Positions 1-7,063 of a stretch of 60,447 bases of DNA are shown here, in pieces; position 1 is the first letter of the stretch; the number at the start of each line of letters is the position of its first letter. The stretch spans positions 1 through 60,447 of the forward strand of contig JASJAS010000042.1 of assembly GCA_030066875.1 (NCBI GenBank), written 5' to 3'. Both the position numbers and the translations under genes were made by a program. The DNA is from Acidimicrobiia bacterium (GTDB lineage: Bacteria; Actinomycetota; Acidimicrobiia; Spongiisociales; UBA5794). The notes under the pieces were generated by a model. That model did no database searches. It had not been told where the DNA came from and worked only from the letters and a program-made list of their open reading frames with translations.

Positions 1-204
1 ATGCTGCTCGGCGAGCGCTGGGGCTTCCTGCTCGCCCTGATGGCTTCGGTGCCGTTCTGGTACACCGCCATCCTGATCTTCATCTGGGATCGCGACATGG
101 GCTTTCGACAGAACACGTTCTACTACTGGGTGATCGTGTGGGCGATGTTCCCGGCCTACGGAATCGTCGAAGGCGTCTACACCTTCGTTCGATTGCTCGA
201 CTGA
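1..204 (+). CDS. Small membrane protein, possibly 5'-truncated
   Basis: The first base of the window begins an ATG, so it cannot be told whether this is the true start or an internal methionine of a longer gene. The visible 67 residues hold two hydrophobic segments (about residues 8-28 and 41-62) separated by a short charged loop (WDRDMGFRQ), which fits a small integral membrane protein or the C-terminal end of one. I do not recognise a family. The gene ends 10 bases before the next start, so the two are probably co-transcribed. Confidence 0.5.
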   Translation: MLLGERWGFLLALMASVPFWYTAILIFIWDRDMGFRQNTFYYWVIVWAMFPAYGIVEGVYTFVRLLD

Positions 205-214
205 GGGCTCGAGC

Positions 215-910
215 ATGCGCACCCAGTTGATGATCATGCTGATCGTGGCGGCGGTGGCCTTGGCTGCCGCCGCAGCTCTGATTGGCCTGATTGTCTGGCT
301 CGGATGGCAGGTGGGCGTTGCTGTTGCCATCGGGCTGCTTGCCTTGGTCGTCGTCCTCTACTTGCGCGTGATCAAGCCATGGCACCTGCGTTGGGGCGCC
401 ACCGATGAGGAAGTGGCGAGGGTCATGCCGGGTGACGAACTGATTTCCGGGGCATCCAGCGCCACCCGGGCGATTTCGATCAACGCTTCGCCGGAGCAAG
501 TCTGGCCCTGGCTGGTCCAGCTCGGCTACGGCAAAGCAGGTTGGTACAGCTACGACTGGATCGACAACGATTTCCGTCGCAGTGCCGATCGGGTCCTCGA
601 AGACCATCAGCAGCTCGCACCAGGTGACAGGATCCTGATGATGCCCGAAAAGGGCTTTGTCGTTCAGGCAGTCGATCAGCCGCGCTCGATCGTCAGCGTT
701 CTCGAGGATGGCTCGACAAGCTGGAGTCTTGCGCTCTATTCGGAGGATTCGGGCACCAGATTGGTGAGCCGGTGGCGACCCAAGTTCGACCTGACTCCGG
801 CGACCTTCCTACTAACCGTCCTCTCGGAACCGGGCACATTCGTCATGGAGCAGAAGATGCTTCGGAGCATCCGGGACCGGGTCGAAGCCGGTGCGGGGCG
901 CCGTCTCTAG
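215..910 (+). CDS. Membrane-anchored SRPBCC (START-like) domain protein
   Basis: The 231-residue product has two strongly hydrophobic stretches at about residues 5-50 and then a soluble SRPBCC/polyketide-cyclase-like domain from about residue 70. The signature is an INASPEQVWPWLVQLG segment followed by GWYSYDW, then a VVQAV/SIVSVLEDG strand region and a C-terminal helix (MEQKMLRSIRDRV). This fold binds hydrophobic ligands in a deep cavity; the ligand here is unknown. The same motif arrangement (EAVWPWVAQIG, GGFYSYQTLEN, FVMNRKML) occurs in the C-terminal half of the fusion protein at 38753-39907, so the two are paralogous domains. Function beyond ligand binding is not predictable. Confidence 0.75.
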   Translation: MRTQLMIMLIVAAVALAAAAALIGLIVWLGWQVGVAVAIGLLALVVVLYLRVIKPWHLRWGATDEEVARVMPGDELISGASSATRAISINASPEQVWPWLVQLGYGKAGWYSYDWIDNDFRRSADRVLEDHQQLAPGDRILMMPEKGFVVQAVDQPRSIVSVLEDGSTSWSLALYSEDSGTRLVSRWRPKFDLTPATFLLTVLSEPGTFVMEQKMLRSIRDRVEAGAGRRL

Positions 911-926
911 CGAGCTGCAGCGGTGG

Positions 927-1190
927 TCATGGGTCGTGAGGTTGCTCGAGGAATCCGTCCCCTGATTCATCCTGGTCGGCACGGATGAGCTCGGAAGCCT
1001 GCTCCTCGATGATGTGTCGAACGCTGGGTTGGTAGATCTCATCAAACGCACCCGGCTGGAGACCGACGCCCGAAGACCGCGGATTGTGCTTGTTGTAAAC
1101 CCAGCCGCGTTCACCGGCCCAACGAGAGTTCGCAAACACGCCGAAAGCAATGCCCAGGATCACCAGCCCCAGGACGAGGTAGACCGTCAT
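927..1190 (-). CDS. Small single-pass membrane protein
   Basis: The 87-residue product has one N-terminal transmembrane segment (about residues 3-20, VYLVLGLVILGIAFGVF) followed by a polar, acidic tail. Its ATG begins on the base immediately after the stop codon of the dCMP deaminase gene (TAGATG), so it is almost certainly the second gene of that transcript and may be translated by reinitiation. No family is recognised. It could help tether or regulate the deaminase, but only the gene arrangement hints at that. Confidence 0.6.
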   Translation of the reverse strand: MTVYLVLGLVILGIAFGVFANSRWAGERGWVYNKHNPRSSGVGLQPGAFDEIYQPSVRHIIEEQASELIRADQDESGDGFLEQPHDP

Positions 1191-1664
1191 CTACTGTCCC
1201 TCGTAGGTCTCGACGACCTCTTCGACGATGTCGAGGGTGATCCCTGCCGAGGCGAGTATCTCCGGTGTGTCGCCGCCTGCGTGATATCGGCGGCGAGCGA
1301 CGACTCGCGAAATGCCGCTACTGGCGATGAGCATGGCGCACACCCGGCACGGTTCCATCGAGCAGTAGATCGTCGTACCTTCGAGCTGAAGGCCATAGCG
1401 AGCCGCCTGCACGATGGCGTTCTGCTCGGCATGCACGGTGCGTACGCAGTGCTGCCGGGCGGTACCGTCGTCGTCGATGACTTGCTTCAGATAGTGGCCG
1501 GCCTCGTCGCAGTGAGGCATCCCAGAGGGCGAGCCGACATAGCCGGTGCAGATGATTCGCTTGTCCCGCACCACGACGCAACCGCTCTTTCCTCGGTCGC
1601 AGGTAGCACGCGCCGCTACCTGATCGACAAGTTCGAGAAAGTAGTCGTCCCAGCTCGGCCGCAT
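1191..1664 (-). CDS. Deoxycytidylate (dCMP) deaminase family protein
   Basis: Zinc-dependent cytidine/deoxycytidylate deaminase family, 157 residues, the usual length. The catalytic HAE motif (TVHAEQNAI) and the zinc-binding PCRVC motif (SMEPCRVCAML) are both present. The upstream segment with GKSGCVVVRDKRIICTGYVGSP and PHCDE is typical of bacterial dCMP deaminases (ComEB-like). The expected reaction is dCMP + H2O to dUMP + NH3, feeding thymidylate synthesis in the cytoplasm. The small membrane protein gene follows directly. A role on another deoxycytidine compound cannot be excluded from sequence. Confidence 0.88.
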   Translation of the reverse strand: MRPSWDDYFLELVDQVAARATCDRGKSGCVVVRDKRIICTGYVGSPSGMPHCDEAGHYLKQVIDDDGTARQHCVRTVHAEQNAIVQAARYGLQLEGTTIYCSMEPCRVCAMLIASSGISRVVARRRYHAGGDTPEILASAGITLDIVEEVVETYEGQ

Positions 1665-1701
1665 CGGGCCACGTTACAGGGCGAGGTGCTAGTTCGTCTG
1701 C

Positions 1702-2394
1702 TCAGGTTCCGACTGCCGTTTGATCCTCGGCGTAGACGGCGGTGGCGTAGGCGTTGATGTAGCGACGGCGGGCGAACTCGTTGTCTTCCTTCCGAACGGC
1801 CATCGACCCGATCACCAGATCCGGGGTCTTTTCGACCGAGCGCGGCAGGTATTCGCAGGCGTATCGCCAGGCACCGGGGGAGCGGGCCTCATCCCAGTCG
1901 AGGTACAGCGCGAAACTGGCGCCGACTGCTTCGCAGCTGAGGAACTCCGAGGTCACCCGGGTCGGAAGCGCGCTGTAGAGGTCGACGCTATAGGTCGAGC
2001 CGTTGTCCTTGGCCAGATCGAGGAAGAAATCCTGGAGCATTTCTCGTGATCCCGGTTCCACCATCGCTATTGCTTCCCAGTGCTGGGCGACAGCCGGATC
2101 AGGGGAGATCGAGATGTACGTGCGCTCCCCGAGGTCGAGAAGCTGTAGGGAATTGTCGAAACGGGGTGCTTCGTCCTCATGCCATTCGAGAGTCACCAGC
2201 GGTTTCATGCCGAGCTCTTCACGGATCCGTTCGAATGCCTCGTCTTCATCGTGGAGCTGATAGACGTCGGACGCGATGATGCCCATGTCCACAGGCACCA
2301 CGGGCATAACCAGCCGGCCGTGCTCGGTCTGCAGCCGGACTTCGGTCATTTCCCCTAGGAGTTCCTGGTCGAGCGCGTTTGGGTCGAGTGTCAA
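1702..2394 (-). CDS. Conserved hypothetical protein (TTG start)
   Basis: No family recognised. I choose a TTG start because it lies 8 bases after a perfect GGAGG (plus-strand cctcc at 2403-2407); the longer reading from a GTG at 2493 runs through a terminator-like hairpin. The product has 230 residues, is acidic and soluble, lacks a signal peptide or membrane segment, and has an alternating strand/helix look (LVTLEWHEDEAPRFDN, RTYISISPDPAVAQHW). It lies 37 bases upstream of the dCMP deaminase gene on the same strand, so the three minus-strand genes 2394 to 927 may form an operon. Confidence 0.6.
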   Translation of the reverse strand: MTLDPNALDQELLGEMTEVRLQTEHGRLVMPVVPVDMGIIASDVYQLHDEDEAFERIREELGMKPLVTLEWHEDEAPRFDNSLQLLDLGERTYISISPDPAVAQHWEAIAMVEPGSREMLQDFFLDLAKDNGSTYSVDLYSALPTRVTSEFLSCEAVGASFALYLDWDEARSPGAWRYACEYLPRSVEKTPDLVIGSMAVRKEDNEFARRRYINAYATAVYAEDQTAVGT

Positions 2395-2494
2395 CTTCTC
2401 ATCCTCCACATTGACGTTGAATCGGCCCGTTCCCCGGTGCACCTGAGCGCTTCTTGGCACTGCCCCAGGTTGAGCTAGCCAATTGACGGGCACG

Positions 2495-2515
2495 GCCCGG
2501 GTGAATCACCCGGGC
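2495..2515 (-). terminator. Rho-independent-like hairpin after the His-rich gene
   Basis: A perfect 9-bp inverted repeat (GCCCGGGTG / CACCCGGGC) with a 3-base loop lies about 20 bases beyond the stop of the His-rich small protein on the minus strand. There is no U-run, as is common in GC-rich actinobacteria. It separates that gene from the next minus-strand gene and supports the internal TTG start at 2394. Confidence 0.6.
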
Positions 2516-2534
2516 TGTGGCAGCTCGACGGTCG

Positions 2535-2822
2535 TTAGCTGAGGAGTTCGTCGACGTCGAGATCGTCCCCGAACCCCTGTTCCTGGATGTGAAGCAGATG
2601 GTCGCGAATCTCGTCGTCGCTGCAACCTTCCGCACGCATCCGGGCAACGCCGTAGCGCACGAGTTGTTCCGCGCACTCCTCGTTCTCCCGAAGGAAGTCT
2701 CGGATGAAACCTGGGCCGACGAACCGTGGGCCACGCCACCCTGCGGATTGTCTCCGCATGTGGCGCAGCCTCATGTGGTGATGGCGATGGTGCATCCTGC
2801 GTCGTGTTCTCTTGAGCCCCAC
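2535..2822 (-). CDS. His-rich small protein divergent from a TetR regulator
   Basis: I place the start at a GTG because AAAGGAGG sits 6 bases upstream; this gives 95 residues. The N-terminus is very basic and histidine-rich (MHHRHHHMRLRHMRR), and the rest is a soluble acidic helical domain (FLRENEECAEQLVRYGVARMRAEG, then DDEIRDHLLHIQEQ). No family is recognised. The His cluster could bind a transition metal or nucleic acid. Its promoter region is shared with the TetR gene and contains two palindromes, so it is the likely target of that regulator. An ATG at 2795 is an alternative start but lacks a good ribosome binding site. Confidence 0.6.
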   Translation of the reverse strand: MGLKRTRRRMHHRHHHMRLRHMRRQSAGWRGPRFVGPGFIRDFLRENEECAEQLVRYGVARMRAEGCSDDEIRDHLLHIQEQGFGDDLDVDELLS

Positions 2823-2843
2823 TGGGGGCCTCCTTTCATTCGA

Positions 2844-2871
2844 TACAATCTGTAGCGCTACAATCTGTAGC
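2844..2871. promoter_or_regulatory. Direct repeats with a perfect palindromic operator
   Basis: Two copies of TACAATCTGTAGC start 15 bases apart (2844 and 2859). Where they abut they create a perfect 12-bp palindrome, TGTAGCGCTACA (2851-2862). This sits about 15 bases upstream of the ribosome binding site of the His-rich gene and about 60 bases upstream of the TetR gene, the usual position of a TetR-family operator in a divergent promoter. Binding by the neighbouring regulator is inferred. Confidence 0.6.
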
Positions 2872-2894
2872 ATATACCCGGTTTGTAACTTATG

Positions 2895-2907
2895 CAACAA
2901 ATTGTTG
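2895..2907. promoter_or_regulatory. Second palindrome next to the TetR start
   Basis: CAACAA-A-TTGTTG is a perfect 6-bp inverted repeat around one central base, ending 12 bases before the ATG of the TetR regulator. It overlaps an AT-rich stretch that could be the regulator's own promoter, so it is a candidate autoregulatory site. Its sequence differs from the palindrome at 2851-2862, so one or both may serve another protein. Confidence 0.4.
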
Positions 2908-2919
2908 TACAGTTAGAGC

Positions 2920-3534
2920 ATGCCGCATCGGAACAAGGGACACGGGGATCATCACGGTCGCGGCGGACATCGCCGTCACGATCCCCGAGTTGCGCGCACG
3001 CGAGCTGTTGTCCTTGAAGCCGCGCGCAAGCTCCTAGTTGAGGAAGGACCGGATGCGGTGACGGCGCTGCGGGTCTCGCAGGCTACCGGCATCGCCCGCA
3101 CCACCATCTACCGGCACTGGCCAGAGCGAGAGGATCTCCTGCGCGAGACGGTCGCTATGGACGAACCGGATTCACACATTGCCTTGACCGGAAATACACG
3201 GGCCGATCTGATTGCGATGCTCGGCCATATGGCTGAGCAGGTCGGCAAGCGGCGCAGCGCCCGCATGATGGCTGTTGCGTTTGAGCGAGCCGGCTACCGG
3301 GGGCGGGCTGGAGGCCCCCACCGCGAGATGGTGAGGAAGCGCATGGAACCGCTGCGCAAGATCGTCGAATCCGGGATCGCCCAGGGCGACCTGGCAGCCA
3401 CGCTCGACGCCGACGCTGCGGTGGCCCAGCTTGCCGGTCCGGCCTTCTTTCGTGCTGTGCTGATGCGCCAGAAGGTGACCGCCGACTTTGTCGCAGACAC
3501 AGTTGATGCCTTCATGGCGGCCCATTCCGCCTAG
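2920..3534 (+). CDS. TetR/AcrR-family transcriptional regulator
   Basis: The 204-residue protein has a TetR helix-turn-helix at about residues 25-75: TRAVVLEAARKLL, then VTALRVSQATGIARTTIYRHWP, the classic recognition helix ending. The C-terminal ligand domain is diverged, as usual. The N-terminus before the DNA-binding domain is unusual: six histidines within the first 20 residues (MPHRNKGHGDHHGRGGHRRH), echoing the His-rich N-terminus of the divergently transcribed neighbour. This suggests metal sensing, but that is inference. The gene is followed by a strong bidirectional terminator. Confidence 0.88.
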   Translation: MPHRNKGHGDHHGRGGHRRHDPRVARTRAVVLEAARKLLVEEGPDAVTALRVSQATGIARTTIYRHWPEREDLLRETVAMDEPDSHIALTGNTRADLIAMLGHMAEQVGKRRSARMMAVAFERAGYRGRAGGPHREMVRKRMEPLRKIVESGIAQGDLAATLDADAAVAQLAGPAFFRAVLMRQKVTADFVADTVDAFMAAHSA

Positions 3535-3592
3535 GGGGAGCTCTAGATAACTCGACCATCACGCGGGGCAGCGCGCTCCTGTAGTACGACCT

Positions 3593-3625
3593 GAAGAGGC
3601 CCGGGACGCTAGCCCGGGCCTCTTC
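3593..3625. terminator. Bidirectional terminator hairpin
   Basis: A perfect 13-bp inverted repeat (GAAGAGGCCCGGG / CCCGGGCCTCTTC) with a 7-base loop lies between the convergent TetR gene and the DUF4870 gene, and can end transcription from both sides. The plus-strand side is followed by a short T-rich tail (TTGTGTGT). Confidence 0.8.
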
Positions 3626-3658
3626 TTGTGTGTCGTGCGGGAGGAGGGAGGGAGGCGC

Positions 3659-4027
3659 TTACGACACAAACCTCATCGTCATGGGGTAGCGGTAGTAGTT
3701 GCCGTTGGAGGTTGCGATCGCTGCCCGGATGGCCAGGACGAACCAACTGATGGCCACCACCGGCAGGAGGATCAAACCCACCAGCAAGAGGATGGAAAGC
3801 GCGGAGATGAGCGCCCAAATCATGAACGAGATGTTGAAGTTGAGCGCTTCCTTGGCGTGGTACTCCACCCAGGGGTCGTCCTTCTTGAACAGCCAAACCA
3901 ACAAGGGCCCTACGAGCGATGGGATGCCCAGGAACATGATGAAGGCCGACAGGTGACTGGCGGTGGCCAGGTTACGGGAGTCATTTGTAACGACTTGCGG
4001 TGTCGGCTGGGGTGTCTCAGTAGTCAT
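3659..4027 (-). CDS. DUF4870 domain membrane protein
   Basis: The 122-residue protein begins at an ATG with AAAGGA 7 bases upstream; an in-frame ATG ten codons earlier lacks this. After a polar N-terminus come three or four hydrophobic segments. The family-typical pattern is a first helix HLSAFIMFLGIPSLVGPLLVWLF, a charged KKDDPWVEYHAKEALNFN loop, then two further helices and a short tail. This matches DUF4870 (Tic20-like small membrane proteins), whose role is unknown. It stands alone between a terminator and the divergent nicotinamidase gene. Confidence 0.82.
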   Translation of the reverse strand: MTTETPQPTPQVVTNDSRNLATASHLSAFIMFLGIPSLVGPLLVWLFKKDDPWVEYHAKEALNFNISFMIWALISALSILLLVGLILLPVVAISWFVLAIRAAIATSNGNYYRYPMTMRFVS

Positions 4028-4149
4028 TTCTCGATCCTTTGATCTTGTTTCCTTCATCGTGCCTGCGGGAGCCGCTGGTGACCATCGGGTGTCACCCTGG
4101 TTCGACCCTGAGACGACCCTGAGCCGCTACGCACGGGTACCATCACGTC

Positions 4150-4749
4150 ATGTCCTCCTTCAGTTATGACGCGGAGACGGCGCTGGTCGTTGTGGACGTT
4201 CAGAATGATTTTGCCGATAGGAACGGCTCCATTTATGTGACCGGCGGTGAGGAAGTGGTTCCCGCAATCAATGCGGAGATCGCCCGGGCACGCAGTGCGG
4301 GGGCACATGTGGCGTACACCGCCGACTGGCATCCTCAGTCGACTCCACATTTCGCCAAGGATGGCGGCATCTGGCCGGTGCACTGTGTTGGGGACACGTG
4401 GGGGGCTCAGTTTCACCCCAACCTCATCGTTGACGGTCCTGTAGTCCGCAAAGGGACCGGCGGCGAGGACGGCTACTCGGGATTCTCGGTGAGGGACCCT
4501 GAGAGCGGGCACATCACAGCAACCGGACTCGCTGAGCAATTAGAGCGCTGGGGAGTCAAGACGGTGGCGGTATGCGGTTTGGCGACCGACTACTGCGTCA
4601 AGGAGACCGCCCTCGACGGAGCGAGCGAGGGATATGGAGTCATCCTTCTCGAGCACGCAGTGCGTGCAGTGAATCTCGAGCCCGGCGATGGGGAGCGGGC
4701 ACTTGCCGAGATGGCGGAAGCCGGTTGCCGCCTTGTGCCGGCGACCTAG
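4150..4749 (+). CDS. pncA: Nicotinamidase
   Basis: Isochorismatase-fold amidohydrolase, 199 residues. The catalytic triad is visible as Asp16 (VVVDVQNDF), Lys101 (VVRKGTGG) and Cys149 (GLATDYCVKETALDG). The metal-binding Asp59 and His61 plus His67 lie in TADWHPQSTPHF. This arrangement is specific enough to separate it from general isochorismatases. It converts nicotinamide to nicotinate and ammonia in NAD salvage. Its stop overlaps the stop of the convergent methyltransferase gene. Confidence 0.92.
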   Translation: MSSFSYDAETALVVVDVQNDFADRNGSIYVTGGEEVVPAINAEIARARSAGAHVAYTADWHPQSTPHFAKDGGIWPVHCVGDTWGAQFHPNLIVDGPVVRKGTGGEDGYSGFSVRDPESGHITATGLAEQLERWGVKTVAVCGLATDYCVKETALDGASEGYGVILLEHAVRAVNLEPGDGERALAEMAEAGCRLVPAT

Positions 4750-5543
4750 CGGACAACCCCGCTGGTTGCGAAGATGCGATGCTTCACACGCAGCTCGCCG
4801 GGGAACTCGGCGGCAAGCAACGACGCCAACTCGTCGTCAAATACCTCTACCTGTTCCTCGTTCAGGGCAGAGCCGACTCCATTGCAGGTGCGGATTCGTC
4901 CCCGCCATGCTTCGTGGCTGAACGCTACGTCGACGGTGTAACTGAAGCTTTCAACCTGCTCGAAGCCACTTTCGTCCAGCGCCCGGACTTGCTCAGGGTG
5001 GACGCCGCGCCATCCGGCCTTAGGCCAGCCGGGATTGTGCTGCAGGATCAGATCTTCGGTTCTGCCGGCAACGTTCCCGGGCAGTGGGACATAGCTGAAG
5101 TTGCAGATCAGCAGGCGGCCGGTCGGGGCCAGGACACGGCGCACCTCGGTGATGGTTGCCTCCGCGTCGAACCACCACCAGCACTGCCCGGCACTGACCA
5201 AGTCGTACGCCGAGTTATCGAGCCCAGTCGCCTCAGCGCGTCCCGGAACGAACCGAGCCACTAAACCCTGGTCTGCCGCGGCAGCGCGGGCGACATCCAG
5301 CAACTCCGGCGCGATGTCGAGCCCTGTCGCTAATAGGCCGCGCGCGGCGAAACCCAGTGCGAGGGTGCCTGTCCCAGTTCCGAGGTCGAGGGCACGCAGC
5401 CCGGGCCGGATCCAGCGACGCTCCGCTAGCTCATCGAAGAAGCTGTCGGGGAAGCCCGGCCGGTGGCGTTCGTAGTCGACGGCAGTGCGGCCGAAGTCGA
5501 TCGGCCTTCCCTCATGGTCGGTCGCTGCGTGAGGCTCTTCCAC
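4746..5543 (-). CDS. Class I SAM-dependent methyltransferase
   Basis: The core is a methyltransferase domain with motif I ALDLGTGTGTLALGFAARG, the acidic end of strand two (TGLDIAPELLDVAR), a post-I region RFVPGRAEATGLDNSAYDLVSAG and RRVLAPTGRLLICNF. The aromatic stretch QCWWWFDAE after motif II is typical of a subgroup of small-molecule methyltransferases. The substrate is unknown. I start it at a GTG, giving 265 residues; this start lacks a clear Shine-Dalgarno, and the frame is open further upstream. The phenylacetate-CoA-ligase-like gene is transcribed divergently from it. Confidence 0.8.
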   Translation of the reverse strand: MEEPHAATDHEGRPIDFGRTAVDYERHRPGFPDSFFDELAERRWIRPGLRALDLGTGTGTLALGFAARGLLATGLDIAPELLDVARAAAADQGLVARFVPGRAEATGLDNSAYDLVSAGQCWWWFDAEATITEVRRVLAPTGRLLICNFSYVPLPGNVAGRTEDLILQHNPGWPKAGWRGVHPEQVRALDESGFEQVESFSYTVDVAFSHEAWRGRIRTCNGVGSALNEEQVEVFDDELASLLAAEFPGELRVKHRIFATSGVVR

Positions 5544-5631
5544 GAGGCGAGGGTACCCGGGCGGAGAAGCTGGCAACGACAGCTCGGGGCAACGAGTATG
5601 GGTATGGGTCACGGATCGATGGAGCGCAACG

Positions 5632-6930
5632 ATGTACCAACCCGAACTCGAAACGATGGGCCATGCTGCCAAGCACCACCTGCAGAGCGAACGCTTGATA
5701 GCACTGATCGAACGGCTCGAGGCTTCAGACGTGCCCTACTGGCAGCAGAAGATGGCAGGCGTCGGCTCGGTCAAGTCGATAAACGACATCACCGGTCTTC
5801 CGTTCACGGTGAAAGCGGAAATGCGGGCTGCCTTTCCGTACGGGATGCTCACCGTGCCGGTCGATGACTGCAATCGGATCCACGCATCATCCGGTACATC
5901 AGGCAAGCCGACGGTGGTGGCCTACACCAAGGCAGATCTTGGAGTCTTTGCCGAAGTGAACGCCCGGGTACTGGGCTGTGCCGGTGCCCGCCCCCAGGAC
6001 GTCTTCCACATTGCGTATGGCTACGGCCTGTTCACCGGCGGGCTCGGACTTCACGGCGGGGCCGAGCTGTTCGGCGTCACCGTCGTGCCGGCATCAGGGG
6101 GAAACGCAACCCTCCAAGTGGAGCTGCTCGCTGATCTAGGTGCCCGCGGCTTCTGTGCCACTCCATCTTTCACCCTGCTGCTTGCCGAGCGAGCCGAAGC
6201 CGCCGGGTTGATGGGCCGAATCAAGGTGGAGTACGGCATTCTCGGCGCCGAGCCCTGGTCGGAGTCCATGCGGGCGAAGATCGAGGAGGCCTGGGATATC
6301 CACGCCCTGGACATCTACGGTCTCTCCGAAGTCATTGGGCCGGGAGTGGCCATGGAGTCGGTTGAGGGCATGGGTGCCCCTTTCATCTTCGACGATCACT
6401 TCTTTCCCGAAATCGTTGATCCCAAGACCGGCGACCCGGTGCCGAATGGCGACTTCGGCGAACTCGTGCTCACGACACTGACCAAAGAGGCGCTGCCCGT
6501 AATCAGATACCGCACAGGAGATATCACCCGGTTCGTCGACGAGCCTTCGCCTTGCGGGCGTACCTTCCGGCGGATGGATCGAATCAGCGGGCGGGTCGAT
6601 GACATGCTGATCGTGCGCGGGGTCAACGTCTTCCCTTCCGAGGTTGAGGCGGTAGTGCTTGCCGAACCTGGGGTGTCGGGTCAGTGGGCCATCGTGCTTG
6701 ATAAGCGAGGGACGCTGGTGGAGATGGTGGTGCGCTGCGAACTCGAGTCGCAAGCAGATGTGCCGCGACGGGACCACATTCGCGACAGGATCGAAAGGCA
6801 GCTGCACTCGCGGCTCCGGGTACGCACCCGCGTGGCTATCGGTGCCCCCGGCTCGATGCCACGCTCCGAGGTAGGTAAGGCAAGACGAGTGTTCGAGCAG
6901 GTCGACGACCGGGATCCCTTGGCATCTTGA
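5632..6930 (+). CDS. Phenylacetate-CoA ligase family enzyme
   Basis: AMP-forming acyl-CoA ligase of the PaaK type, 432 residues, the family's normal length. It shows the phosphate-binding loop ASSGTSGKPTVV, the YGLSEVIGPG segment, the YRTGD motif in the adenylation core, and the hinge followed by GVNVFPSEVE typical of PaaK. The ATG has GGAG 7 bases upstream. It would activate phenylacetate or a related aryl acid to its CoA thioester with ATP. No other phenylacetate (paa) gene is in the window, so the substrate is open. A hairpin terminator follows. Confidence 0.85.
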   Translation: MYQPELETMGHAAKHHLQSERLIALIERLEASDVPYWQQKMAGVGSVKSINDITGLPFTVKAEMRAAFPYGMLTVPVDDCNRIHASSGTSGKPTVVAYTKADLGVFAEVNARVLGCAGARPQDVFHIAYGYGLFTGGLGLHGGAELFGVTVVPASGGNATLQVELLADLGARGFCATPSFTLLLAERAEAAGLMGRIKVEYGILGAEPWSESMRAKIEEAWDIHALDIYGLSEVIGPGVAMESVEGMGAPFIFDDHFFPEIVDPKTGDPVPNGDFGELVLTTLTKEALPVIRYRTGDITRFVDEPSPCGRTFRRMDRISGRVDDMLIVRGVNVFPSEVEAVVLAEPGVSGQWAIVLDKRGTLVEMVVRCELESQADVPRRDHIRDRIERQLHSRLRVRTRVAIGAPGSMPRSEVGKARRVFEQVDDRDPLAS

Positions 6931-6962
6931 CCTTCGTCTCCTCGCGAGGTGGCGCCCAGCCG

Positions 6963-6987
6963 GATGAGGCACAGCGGGTGCCTCATC
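6963..6987 (+). terminator. Hairpin terminator after the CoA ligase gene
   Basis: A perfect 9-bp inverted repeat (GATGAGGCA / TGCCTCATC) around a 7-base loop begins 33 bases after the ligase stop. It has no T-run. A possible GTG start for the next gene at 6989 would lie directly on its edge, which argues for a start further downstream. Confidence 0.6.
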
Positions 6988-7063
6988 GGTGTGCAGCTGC
7001 CACCTGCCGCCGCGGACAACGCCCTACGATGCCGTCGTCAGCAGACCGCGAACGGATGCGCCA

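Noticed and set aside
4054..4539. 161-codon minus-strand frame overlapping nicotinamidase
   Set aside because: It is antisense to pncA, which has its complete catalytic triad, and has no ribosome binding site or domain.
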